A DNA stretch of 64,000 nucleotides, from positions 5,052,001 through 5,116,000 of the forward strand of contig CM020503.1 in assembly GCA_009823395.1 (NCBI GenBank), given 5' to 3'. The notes below the pieces were generated by a model, which was not told the DNA's origin, made no database searches, and worked only from the letters and a program-made list of their open reading frames with translations. Positions 39,401 through 51,921 of the stretch are shown piece after piece; the first letter of the stretch is position 1; each line of letters begins with the position of its first letter. The stretch is from Thamnaconus septentrionalis (Eukaryota > Chordata > Actinopteri > Tetraodontiformes > Monacanthidae). The translations under genes were made by a program, and so were the position numbers.

Positions 39401-42400
39401 GTACTCCACGGGCTTAAGAGCAAGCTACTGAGTTACACTCTGGCATAAGTCTCTTTTCTATAACTTGTCACCTTAAGCTGCCTCGAGTCCGTCTTGCTTT
39501 TACTACTTCCCCACTCCAAGCAACACTCACTGTGCCTTTGGCTTTGATTAACAGTTCTCTTAGTCTAGCCCCAGGTGTCCCAACCTGGGGGGCGCCGGAG
39601 ATCTCAGGGGGGGCGCGAGACTTTGGCTGTTTTAAAAAAAAAAAAAAAAAAAAAAAGCAAACATAAATAAATATATAAATTAATTAATTACTAAACCATT
39701 ATTCATCTAATGGAATAATCAAAGTCCATATAAACCCAGTTGGAAATGCATTTCAGTCCGCAATTAAATATTATTATTTTTTTTTTAAATTAAGCACGCT
39801 GCACCTCTGTGATCAGTTACGTTCATCAGGTCAGATAGCGAGCGGCAGGTTGCTAATGCACCCTAACTGTTTTTTCTGCGTTTCACTGTTCTGCTTTATG
39901 AATGAAAAACCATGCCAGAGCACCGGAAAAGTGCCGATGACTTATCGGTATCCAAGAAGAAAGTGAGGCAATGTCTCGAGAGTTACTTGGATTTTGGTTT
40001 CATCGAAGGACAGGACAGCGGCCGTCCAGAATGTTTTTTTTCTGGCAAGAAACTAGCTAATGATAGCATGAAGCCAACTAAACTGAAACGACACCAGGAG
40101 ACAAAACACCCGGACACTGTTGGTGAAAGTCGGGATTGTTTTTCAGAGAAAGAAGACGCTAGCACAGTCAAAAAGATCCACGGACATTGGAAAGGCTTTT
40201 GAAAAAGTCGGCAGTGCTCTCTGTTAACCGCCAAGGCTAAAAAGCCACACAACATTGGGGAGCAGCTAATTAAACCCGCCTGCTTAAACACTGTGGAGAA
40301 GCTGTGTGGACCGCAGGTAGCGGACAAAGTGAAAACCGTCCCACTTTTCTGACAACAATGTCAAAGACGGCACGGATAAAATGGCTGGAGATTGCCAAAC
40401 ACCAGCTGCACGAGAAACTGAGGAAAACTCATTTTGCCATCGAGCTGGATGAAACGACAACCGCGTCAGGCGAGTCTGTGCTCATCATTTATGTACAGTA
40501 CCTTGACTTGAAACAAGACATTCTTACATCAACAAATCTAGAGACGACAACGGGCCAGGATATATTTTTAGCGGTGGACTCTGATTTCTCATCCTAAGAG
40601 CATCCTGTGGCATGCGGGACCGACGGGGCCGCAGCAATGATGGGCAAGAACAAGGGATTTAACAGCCGACTGAAGGAAAAATCCACGAAGTGCGTTATTT
40701 TCCACTGCATGCTACATCTCCGAGCACTGGCCAGTTAAAACCTGACTGAAGACCTCAGTGAAACCCTGACCACTGTGGTTCAAGGTGTAAACTTCATGAA
40801 GGCTCACCCATCGAACAAGCGACTGTTTGGCCAGCTGTGTGAAGATCAGGCACATCAAACACTGCTGCTGCTGCTGCTAAACGCAGAGGAGAGGTGCTTG
40901 TCACGTGGACAAGTGCTCCTGCGTTTCATGGAACTGCAGGAAAAAATAATGGAGTTCTTGCAAGATCACAATCAACGACTGCATGAGCAGCTGACAGAAG
41001 CGTTTTGGATCAAGACGGCATATTTCGCAGACACATTTAGTCTCTACAATGCAACAAACAAGCGAATGCAGGGACCTGAATCAAATGTCATGCAGTGTAA
41101 AGACGCTCTGGAGGCACTTGTGTGCAAACTGGAACACAGAATTAAAAAAAAAAAAGTGTGAAAAGACGACTTGAAGATGAGCTTTGTGACCTTCAAGCAG
41201 ATTCTGTGTCAAAGAACTTCTTCCACAAGCACGGATATTAAAAGTTTTGGATTGTCAAAGGACAGACTGGCGCTCCCAGACTGGAGTCAACTGGAGTCAA
41301 ACCGCCTTCAGCGCCCTTGTAACAATAAAAACAAAAGCTCACAACAGACTCAATGTCCACCAGGACTTCAGACTGGCTGTCACAAGCATCGAACCCAACA
41401 TGGCATCCCTGGTCAGAGGTCTGCAAGCCCAAAGTGGCCATTAGTTCATGAATGAACAATGAGACAGTTACAAAAAAAACAAGGAAGAAGTTGATATTGT
41501 TAACGTTTTTTCTCAATATAATGCTTACACACACACTGTGCACAGCTGTTCCAAAACCTGTGTTGACATGATGTGAAAAGTGTGGATCTTGGCAAAATGT
41601 TTAAATAGGCAGAATGTTTGTATGTTGACCTTTTAAAAACAAAAAGGATATTTTTCACAAAACGTTATTCTACCCAGTTGAACTCTATTCCTTTCATTTT
41701 TTTGTTGAACTGTTGCTGGTAATGGCTGTGATCTGATCTTGTTATCGGAGTTTGCAGTTGCATTGCAACCATTGCATAAGGACTGAAAATAAAAAGAACT
41801 CTGCAAAACTTCACAACAGGTCAAACAGAAGAGTTTGCAGGATTAATCATATAAATGATGATATTCAGAAACACTGCATCATCCACTGAAAATATTTCAC
41901 TCGTATTTCTGCGTTATGTGGGAGTGGGACCTCTGCGAGTGTGGTGTGTTGATGACGCTTTGGTCACATGATGTATCCTCTATTAAAACAAAGTCACGAG
42001 CATACGGTCGGGCACACTCTTACCTGCATACACTCGTTCTTGCCCATGACACCAGCCAGCTGTAAGTAGCATTTGACCTGCTGTCTGATCTTCTGGAAGC
42101 AGTCCACGATGGGCACGGTGGGGATGGTATGGATACGAGTCAGGATGTCCAGAGCCACATTCACCAGACACTAGAGGTAGGACACGTTTTGCAAACATGG
42201 ATGAAAAGAACTCACGTACGTTAATAAATAATATAATATCATGTCATAAAATAAAATAAACATTCCAGATGAGAACTTACCTGTTTGCGTGCAATCTTTC
42301 CATACTGGATGATGGCTGAAGCCGAGGCATGAACCCCCAGCATGGCGTTGTTGTTGTTTGGATCGTGCTGCGTGTTGGTTTCGTACGCGCTCACTATGGC

Positions 42401-45400
42401 TGAGGACGGAGACAAAACAGCAGTGGATACGGTGCCTCTTCCAACAAGAATCAGTAAAAGAGGAAAGCTTAAAGCCAGTTGAATGTTGGCCAGGGCTCTT
42501 CTTGCTCACAGACAGAGCACCTGTTATAACATGGGCAGAAGGGCACTGGGGACACTAAACATATTGAACAGCAAATGGACCGTGGCTTTGAATTTCATCA
42601 GGAAAATTCCATTTCATTTTAACATAAGTTGGAACTGTCAGAATAAATGAAGTGGATTTCATGGGCACGGGGCTGCAGAACAGGTTCCACCATTATTTTA
42701 GCACCTCGCAGTGCTGGTGGGAGCTTAAGTTGCTTGAGACATCACATTTTGCAGTGGCTGCCTCCCTGAATGGTTTCAAAGTCACCATGGGAGAGAGAGC
42801 TGAGCCACTGAGAAGGTAAATGTGTGTGCATGAGTTATGTCCATTAGTGAGCGATGGGGTGTTTCACAAAGCTGACATTTAGAAATGCATAGACACCCCG
42901 AGGGGCAGGAGAACATTGTGGCATTTAAAAATATATACTTCTTTCTCTGCCCCTCCCACCAGTTATTTGCTTTAGAGTGATGCATCCTTAATGTTCAATT
43001 AAGGACAAGAAAAATATGGAAAGAAGTCATTTATTCATTATTTCTTTTTCCAAACTTCAGAGACCTTAACAGGATTTCTAGATAGCAAAGTACCTTGATA
43101 GTGGTGCTGGCGCCACATGAAGATGCTGCTCCAGTGGGACAGGTCATCTGAGACAATGGGCAGTCTGTTCCTCCAGGTTTTCACCACAGTCTTCATGTCG
43201 TGGAGACTGGTGTTGCGGCCCAGATTGGCTGGCTGGAGCCCTGCATTGATCTGTGCTGCTTCCTGCAGCTCAATGATCTGCTGTGCCGCCTGGTAAACAC
43301 ATAATTCTTCATTTAGAGGCCTTCGCTTTGAACTTCTTGCACATTCCTCATTCTGCATCACAATAACAATCTTTGTCAAATCAACTTTTTTTTTTCTTGA
43401 GGCAAATTGGAAGACATAGCAGAACGGCAAAGTCAAGTAGCAGTCGTATATTTTGGGTTTTATTTGTATGGTGCAATGCTAAATGTATTTTATTTCAAAA
43501 ATTGTCTCCTTAATTCAAAAACTGCATGATTTCTGGCACCCATCCACTGTAATTAGTAAGGGCTACTGTTGGTGAGTGTTTATTTCTTTATATTGTGAAA
43601 TTAGTTCTAGAGATGTACAGAATAAAAATTAAGTTGTCCAAGTTGACACTCGCTGAAGACGATGCTGAGGCAAAGTGCTAATGGAAAAATGATTGTTAGT
43701 TGAGTAAAAGCATGCTGTGTAAGTGGAAAAAGAGACTTACTCAACTATCAGGGGGCTAAAAGCCTCCACATATGAAATGGATCAACATGACCAAACATCT
43801 TTACCTCATAGGAAGCTAAATCCACTTCAGCCCCTGACAAACACCTGTCAATTCTTAGTGATCTTAGAAAAAGCACTGGTTGTTAACAATAAAATGAAGG
43901 TCATTCATTTGTGCTAATCTCACAAGTTTAATCTAAAGTATGATATTTGATATAAATGCAGCCAGAAATAGATTCCTACAACACTTGAACTGTGAATCTG
44001 GTCTGATTGAAGCAGAAAAAGGGCACAAAGATGAAGAAAATGGGAAAATGATGAGTGAGGGCTTCTATCTCATTCTGTGAGAAAAAAATCCTCATTGATT
44101 GGCCAAAGCCGCACTGTGAACATATAATCAATCATTCCATTATAACTGCTCATCAATCAATATTAATGCCAGCAGTCATAATCGATAGTGTGGGTGATAA
44201 TCCATCGATGGGCAGCCTGCTGAGCGCTGGGATTTGATGATAGCTTGATTTAAATTGCATCTGGGCCCCAGTGTATCTGCGCCGTCTCAGCTTCTCATTT
44301 TCCAAGGCTCAAGGAGTCGTGAATATAAGATATGTGTTTTGTATGGAGCGCTTTTGGCGGATAAAGGAATAAATGGGTCGGTTTCCCTTGGCTAACGTAA
44401 ATGATTGGACTATCGCATATGCACGCGCATAAACACACAACAAAGAGACGCACGAAGCCGTGCACACAGAGGAGAGAGAAGTCGCCCGAGTCACAGAGCC
44501 ATTCTGAAAAGATAAATGAAGTGCACCGGAGTGCTGCTGAAGATTTAAACCACCAGCACCACCAGCACCACCACTTCCCCCCGGCTACCAAATCAAATCT
44601 CTGAAAAACAAAATAAATTAGGCAATACAATATTTTCCACAATTATCTGTTAATATCAGCTGATGGTCCATTTCTAACCTTCATTCAGACCATCCCATTC
44701 ATCATGTAAATGTAATTCTGCTGCAGGTATTTAATCAAACGGTATCTGATGGCGGGGAAGTAATTACAGCCTCACTAAACTACCTGACTTTCTTCCCTGC
44801 CCACTCCTTCCCTGGATTTCTCCTTGGCTCTGTCCTATTCTGCTCACCCTCTGGCTTTTTATAATTTTTCTTCTTCTTCTCTGCCTTTATCTTCGCCCCA
44901 GTACGTTACAATCTCCACGGGTGGAATGAAAGATTTGGTGAGATTTTTCTGGATATTTTCAACAATCCATCTAAATTTAACATAATAGAGAAAGATAGAG
45001 GGCGTTATCAGCAGCTGCTCAACAACACAACTACTCCATCTCTGAGAGAGCCCCCTCCTCCAGCGCCTATCAAAATAAGATGACTTCTGTTCCCCTATTG
45101 TGAAAAAAAACCAAGGGAGGATATTTTCAGAACATGAAAAGAAAAAAACAGTGCTCTACATTCATTGTGTGTTACTAACCTGCAGCAGCGGCGTGTGCAC
45201 ATGGGACACAATGTGTGGCAGCCTCCTCCACTCACGGATGGCCAGGCTGGAGGCCATTTCCACCAGCCTCTCGATAAAGTTGAGCTGCTGCTCTTCTGGG
45301 TGGCAGATGGCCAGGTAGCCTCGGTGCATGTTCACCTTCCATGCCATCTCCTTAGGACAGCTCAGCTCCACCTGGTCATTAAAAAACACAGTTCAACTTC

Positions 45401-46396
45401 AGACTGAATAACTTATTGCTCGTTTGGCAACGAAAGGCATTTGGCAGAGATTTTTTTTTTTTTTTTACATGAGTGCATTTGCTGAGGAAGGGAAACAGCT
45501 GCAAATTACCCATGTACTTGAGAGGCCACAACATTGATACACGACAAAATCAGTTCATTTTAAAACAAACATGCAATATTTATAATGCGGAAGCCCTTTA
45601 TTCATCTAAAGTTTATTATTATCATTATTATTTTTGCCAGCAATCATCCCTGCATAATCTTTGAAAAGCGATCATTAAAACATTTAGGGTGATACAGTGT
45701 ACTTGGAGCCAGACAGTCAGACAGAGAGAATGATAGCAGGACACTGATGTTAAAATCAGCATCTGAACGTTTTCATTCACAAATCCAAACTTATAAACTG
45801 CTGCAGTTCCTCATTGAAACATCTAAGCAATTGCAGCTGTGAGTTGCAGCCAAAATAAATTGGAAAAACTCCCTCTAAACAGGTGGCGCATGTTGTTAAA
45901 CAGACAATGTTTTGTGCCTGGCAGTTTTAATTAAATGTAAACATTCAAGGGGAAACAACGACTACACTTTGCTCACTGAATTCAGCAGTTGGACAAATTT
46001 ATACAATTACCATTTCAGATTGTTTTATTTTCTGAGAAGTTTCAGCAGTCTCGTGCTGATGACTAATAAACCAGACGAGTCTGACATGGAACCCGAGGAG
46101 AGGAAGAAAGACCCCGCTGGTGATTAGAACACTGAGTGCATTAACATGCTGTGCTTATTAAAGCCATGGTGAGGAGGAAAAACAGTAATAAAGAGTAACA
46201 ACACAACACAAACACTGGGTGTGTTTTTGTGTGAGCTCCTCGTTGGGAGGGAAAAGTACAGTAATCTGTCAACGCAGACTGATGAGCGGTGACGCTTGAT
46301 GAATATCCTGGAGATAGTGTTGCCCTTATCAAAAAGCCAGCTTTAATTGGAAGCCGGGACATTTGGACTTGTGCCTCTGAGCTGGTGAGTGGTCGG

Positions 46397-46440
<44 letters not shown>

Positions 46441-49400
46441 CGACTTATTCCTCGCTACTCTCCTCCGCCATAAAACAAATCAGCCCGCAGCAGACGCCGG
46501 GGTAATTATTCACACAAGCAGCTGTCGTAAATATTAGCTGCTGCGACCACAGCTTCAGAGCAAATGTGGTGGAAGCGGGTGGGGTGGGGGGGAAATGGGG
46601 ATGTCAAGTGCTAGAGGAAGTGCAGGGGAAACAGAAGTGGAGAAACTGGACACAACAAATGGTGCACTATTCTGTCAAGAGTTAAGGTCCTAACACACCG
46701 GGCAATTAATAGGCGAAGCGACGCAAAGAATGCAAATCTTTCGCCGGCAATATTTCTCTAAAAATTTAGAGTTTAAAGTTTGTTTTTGTTTTTGTTTCCT
46801 GTCTTGAGAGGGTGTGTTGTGTGCGTCAGGTAGATATATAAGTCAGGTGATTACATGGTGGTGCAGGTGGAAGACACTAAATCTTTGGTTAAATAGTGGC
46901 GGTTACAAAAAGGTTGTTTTTTTTAACCACATTTTTTAAGTTCCTGTTGCCATAAAAGATTTTGAGTGAATTAATCGCAAAGCAAATTCGCTCCCGGTGT
47001 GTAAGGACTTTGAAACATACGAAGAAATAAAGGTAGGATGAGGACAGAGGAGGGGATAAAGTCAAGTACAATACTAGCGCTTTGGCTACTGTGTTTTTTT
47101 TTTTAACTGTGGTCCAATAAATGCAGCGGGACTGGACAAACTGCTCATATAAGAAAGTGTACTTAGCAGTGATAGGGACCATGGCTTAAAGCTGTGTGTC
47201 AGAAACAGGAGAGGGGTGACGGGGGGGGGTCATTAAGCAGAGTCTCAGGTTCAGTAGGTTCAAGTCAAGAGGCTCCACTCTGTCTGTGATTGTGATAATG
47301 AGAACCTGTGGTTACAATTACTATTTTCTGTCAGTTTTGGGGGCGGTTGCAGCATGTGTGTAGGTGTGTGCTGGTGTGTGTAGGTGTGTGCTGGTGTGTG
47401 TAGGTGTGTGTAGGTGTGTGCTGGTGTCCGCATGCATGATTGGAAAAGCCCCTAATGGCCGATTTCTCCACACTGTGTATGCGCGCGCCTTACCTGAACC
47501 AGAGCCTCCTTCATGGCGGGCCAATTAGGGACCCTCCAGGCACACTCAAGCATGAGATAAGGATTGGAATGGCCTTTAGACTGGCCATATTCTGTCAACT
47601 GCTCCCACTGGTTTAATTCCTTTGAACATCTGGACAAGAAGACAAGGGGGTTCGCAAAGTTTAGGGAAGTTGAATAATGCGCCTTTCAATGTGCCACAGC
47701 TTCGTTAATTAAGTTTTCTGCAATAAAATGTGCCTCTTTAATTAGTCTGAACCACAGTACGTCATTAGGAGACATCGCTCCAGGAGGATGGCCTGGATGG
47801 AACAGCAGAGTTTATTATTTAAGCCGTTTCATACTTTCTGTCTTTCTAACATTTGAATAAGCCTCTTGGCAGTTTTTAGGGTCATCCAAGTGGTTTTGCA
47901 TCTGTTTTTTTTTGTTGTTGTACTTTGAGACTTTTTTGTAATGCAAAACATGGTAAAGGTTGGTAAGACCTGGCCAACAATTAAAAAGTACAAAACTTTT
48001 TCAATAGGCCAACTGATTTGATCCTTCATGGCAGGCTAGGTGGTGATCCGGATTCAACATTTGTATTAAATTTAGATGACCAAATAAAGTAGGCTGGCCT
48101 GGACACAATGGACATAAAGTATGACTATATGTGGCTTAAATAGATTTAAAACTAATCCATGCATGCACAAAACGTAAAAATGCCATTAAATGTCCATGAA
48201 TTTATTGAATAAATTAAATAAATATCAAGCATCACAGCATGCAGTATACAAGTAGATATTAAGCATAAAGCCCCCTCGTGATTTGTGTTTTGCAGGTTCT
48301 CTTAAATTGTACGAAAGACGGCTATCTGAAAAAAAAGGGGGGTTTTCTGTTTGGTACCGTATCCAGTGGTCCTCCCACAGCTGATACTCAGGAAAGATGG
48401 CCGAGGACACATTGCTCCTCTCATGCTCTTTTCTAGCCTTCTCCATTGCTTTCTCGTAACCTTCTTGGGCCTGAAAAACAAAACAGTTTGTTAAGAATTT
48501 TGTCTGTCTTAGTTTGACTTTAAAGTGGACGGTTAATGTTAAAGATATCCTTAATTCATGAAAACTTCATAAATATTAAAAACAGTCAACATTAAATCGA
48601 ATCTTGACGAGAGTAAAACTTATTTCCAGGATGAGGATTTGACTGTGATGGCAACAAAACCAAAGCGGCTGCTCACCTGCTCGAAGAAGCCGTGTTGCTC
48701 ATAGGCGATGGCTGTGGCAGTCTCAGGAAACTTGCACCGTTTCTGCCACAAGCCGGCCCACATGTCTTCTTCTTGGAGCAGAGAGTAGAGTTCAGCCAGA
48801 GAGTCCAAAATCTCCTGGAACAGAAAAAGATAATGGGAATTTTTAAAGACTGTTTCGATCAAAAGAAAATGAAAGCTCAACAATGTTTGTCTTCACTTAT
48901 ATATATATATAAAATATCGGGAGCAGCTTCAGAAAGTGAACCCCAAATCCCGTACGAAGCTTTCGAGGGTTTTCTCAGATGAGGAAAGACCAAAAACAGC
49001 AGGTAAACGTCTACACGTTTACCTGTTGAGGTGGTGTGATGCTCTCCTGTTCGTAGAACTCGGTGCTCTGTTTGGGTTTGCTGTGCAGGCTGAGGCCCTT
49101 TTCAAAGGCCTGTTGCTCCAGCATCAAAGTGGAGCGGAGCCAGAGGTTGTGTGTCTTTCCCAGGTACTTCAGCACACACGGGCGGATGGGAATAGGAGGA
49201 ACGCACTGGGACATGGCTTCCACAAAGCAGTTCAGGGCACTGGGCTGGCAGTCCCTCTGAGCCAGGTGGCTGCCGCTGCACAGGAACGGACCCATTTCCC
49301 CTGACAGAGCCTAAAGAAGCAGAGATATACAGCCCATCACACCAATCATCTGCATTTGACAAACAATTAATGAAGAATGCTGTTGAAAAATATACTACAG

Positions 49401-50659
49401 CACATATAGTACATAACGTAATGAAAGCGAATACGCTTCAGAAGTTACCCTATTCAGATATCTAAACTTATCTGCAATTATTACGTATTTATCAGTCCAT
49501 ATCAGAGACATAAAGCCAATTTAACCATGTAATTTTGGCAGTGACAAGTAGCGCTGAAACAGGCATCAGCAGGGGAAAAAAAAAATCATGATGTATTTAA
49601 AATTTCATGCATGTCACCAAAAGAGAAAATCATTTGGAGCCATCATTCTGCTGCTGCTGCTGCTGCTGCAAGGCTACTGATGTTTAAGAGCGCAATCACT
49701 TCAATCAAGGCCTTTCAACAAGCCTGAAAATACTTCCAATCCATCTCACCCATTAATCATATTACAGATTTACAGATACTACTTCAGCTTTCTTGTTTCC
49801 ATATTTAGCTTAAATTAGACTGTCCTCATTAAGGGTAATTGCACGTTGCTTTTTTTTTTTATCCATAAAAACAGATGGCCAAGGTCATCTTATTTCTGCA
49901 AGTCTGCCCGCTAATGTTGCTGATAGGAACACTTTACTATGACGGCGACATTGTCATTCTGGCTTTTCTCAAAGCAACCAGCAGATAAATAGACAAAGCC
50001 ACATCACTTGTTTATCTCCGATTCAATTTTTTTTTATCACTTTAAATTGAAACAAAACCAACCTGCCACTGTTCAGAGTGTCACCTCACTGCAGGTGGGA
50101 CTTACATGTTGCTGCCTGTCGGAGAGAATCTTCCAGAGGCGAGGGAAGAGCTGAATCCAGGTCCTTTCAGCCAGCGGCGTCGAGATGTGACAAAGCTGAA
50201 CCAGAGCGTTCAACAGCGCCCCCGTCTAAGACGAGCACGGACAAAAGACAGATGTGAGTACATCTCAAAAAATCGATGCAAAATATTTTCAAGCTACAGA
50301 AAACACAGTAAGTGAAATTCATCTCCTCATCGGGGCAGATTCTAAACATTATGGTGTTTTTATTGTGCACACAAGCTGCCTCTGTTGCCTCTTCTGATCT
50401 TTCCTCTCCAATCATCATTATTATTAAAAACAAATTCTATTTTGTGTGAGATCACCATCTAGTGGTCATCAGCATCAAGAAGACCGATACATAGCGAATA
50501 ATCACGCCTGCTCTGCGTCACCGTCAGTCATACGCACAGAGGAAAGCGGATGGTGTACGTGGCGCACGAACGCTGGAACTGCTCTGGATAATTACAGCCA
50601 TCGCGCATGAATACTGTTGTTATGCAAGCGCGACAGTGACGTCACGCTCCCAGACAGGT

Positions 50660-50702
<43 letters not shown>

Positions 50703-51877
50703 GTGTCGCGAAATCACAGCCTTACCTTGACTTCCCGCAGCGAGTCGAGGAACTTGTCGTGGCGATTTGTCAGCATGTGCAGTTGGTTTCCTGCGTCTCG
50801 CTCAGCCTGTTCTTTGCTCTTGGGGATGGCGGTCTGATCGCTCGGTGCCAGCTCAATGTCTATCTCCACCTCCTGCCACAAACCACAGCAAAGATCAAAT
50901 GAATGAGTATTTGTGACTTTGTCATCGCCTCCTCAGCAAGGTGCAACGAATAAGAGCAGGGGAGATCAGAAGTTGTGAGGTAATAATGAGGCGCTTGGCT
51001 TGAGGGTGGCACCTCACACACTGCTGGTGGCATAAATATGCTGTACTATTAGAGACAGTGCATCTTCTCATGTGTGTGTGTGTGTTGTCAGTGAGCATCT
51101 GACCTCCTCCTTGGTCTCGCTGTTCTCCCTCTCTCGCGGCTCCTGCTTGACATGCGTTGCCATGGCGAAGGCGGCGCGGTCGTGGCTGTCGGCCAAGTTG
51201 ATGACGTTGGTGATGGACGGCAGCATGGATCCCTGGCAGCTGGTGCCGATGGTGGTGTTTCGCTCGCACACTGCAAGCAGGAGCTAACAAACGTGCAAAA
51301 AAACACACAGAATACATGAGAGTAAATGACGCGTCGGGTCGAGAGACGTCTTTTTCATGCTTTGGGGTTGTTGTTTTTTGGAGTCTGAAGAAAATTCTCT
51401 TTACCTCAATGCACTGTTTGATCCAGAAGTGGCTGCCCATGGCCTCCCAGTTCTGAGAGCAGCAGGTGTAGAGCAGCCTCTCGTACACGCGCCGCTTCAT
51501 GGAGGCATCAAACACCTCGAAGAACTTTGCTCTGATGAGAGGCTGGGTGCAGCGAAGGCCCGACAGGAAGGCTGGTTCCAACTTGGATGTGATGTCACTT
51601 CCTGAGAGGCTTTCATCCCTGTGCGACAGTATGGGCAAATTATGGGCAAATTATTTAATATGTTGGCCCTTGCTCAGTTCATAGAAAATTTGATGACAAA
51701 TAAATAAGACAAGAAAGAAAAAAGAAAAGAAAGAAAGAAAGAAAGAAAAAAAAAGAAAGAAAGAAAAAAGAAAAGAAAGAAAGAAAGAAAGAAAAAAGGA
51801 AAGAAAGAAAAAAGGAAAGAAAGAAAGAAAGAAAGAAAAAAGGAAAGAAAGAAAAAAGAAAAGAAAGAAAGAAAGGA

Positions 51878-51921
<44 letters not shown>

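Noticed and set aside
47361..47427. Regular repeats as a possible CRISPR-like array
   Set aside because: Units are contiguous 10-bp minisatellite repeats with no spacers, in a eukaryotic intron.
51270..51283. Alternative acceptor (TTGCAG) for the exon starting at 51283
   Set aside because: Using it removes 13 bases and breaks the frame with the upstream exon; the GTTAG acceptor restores the family sequence LLLAVCER.
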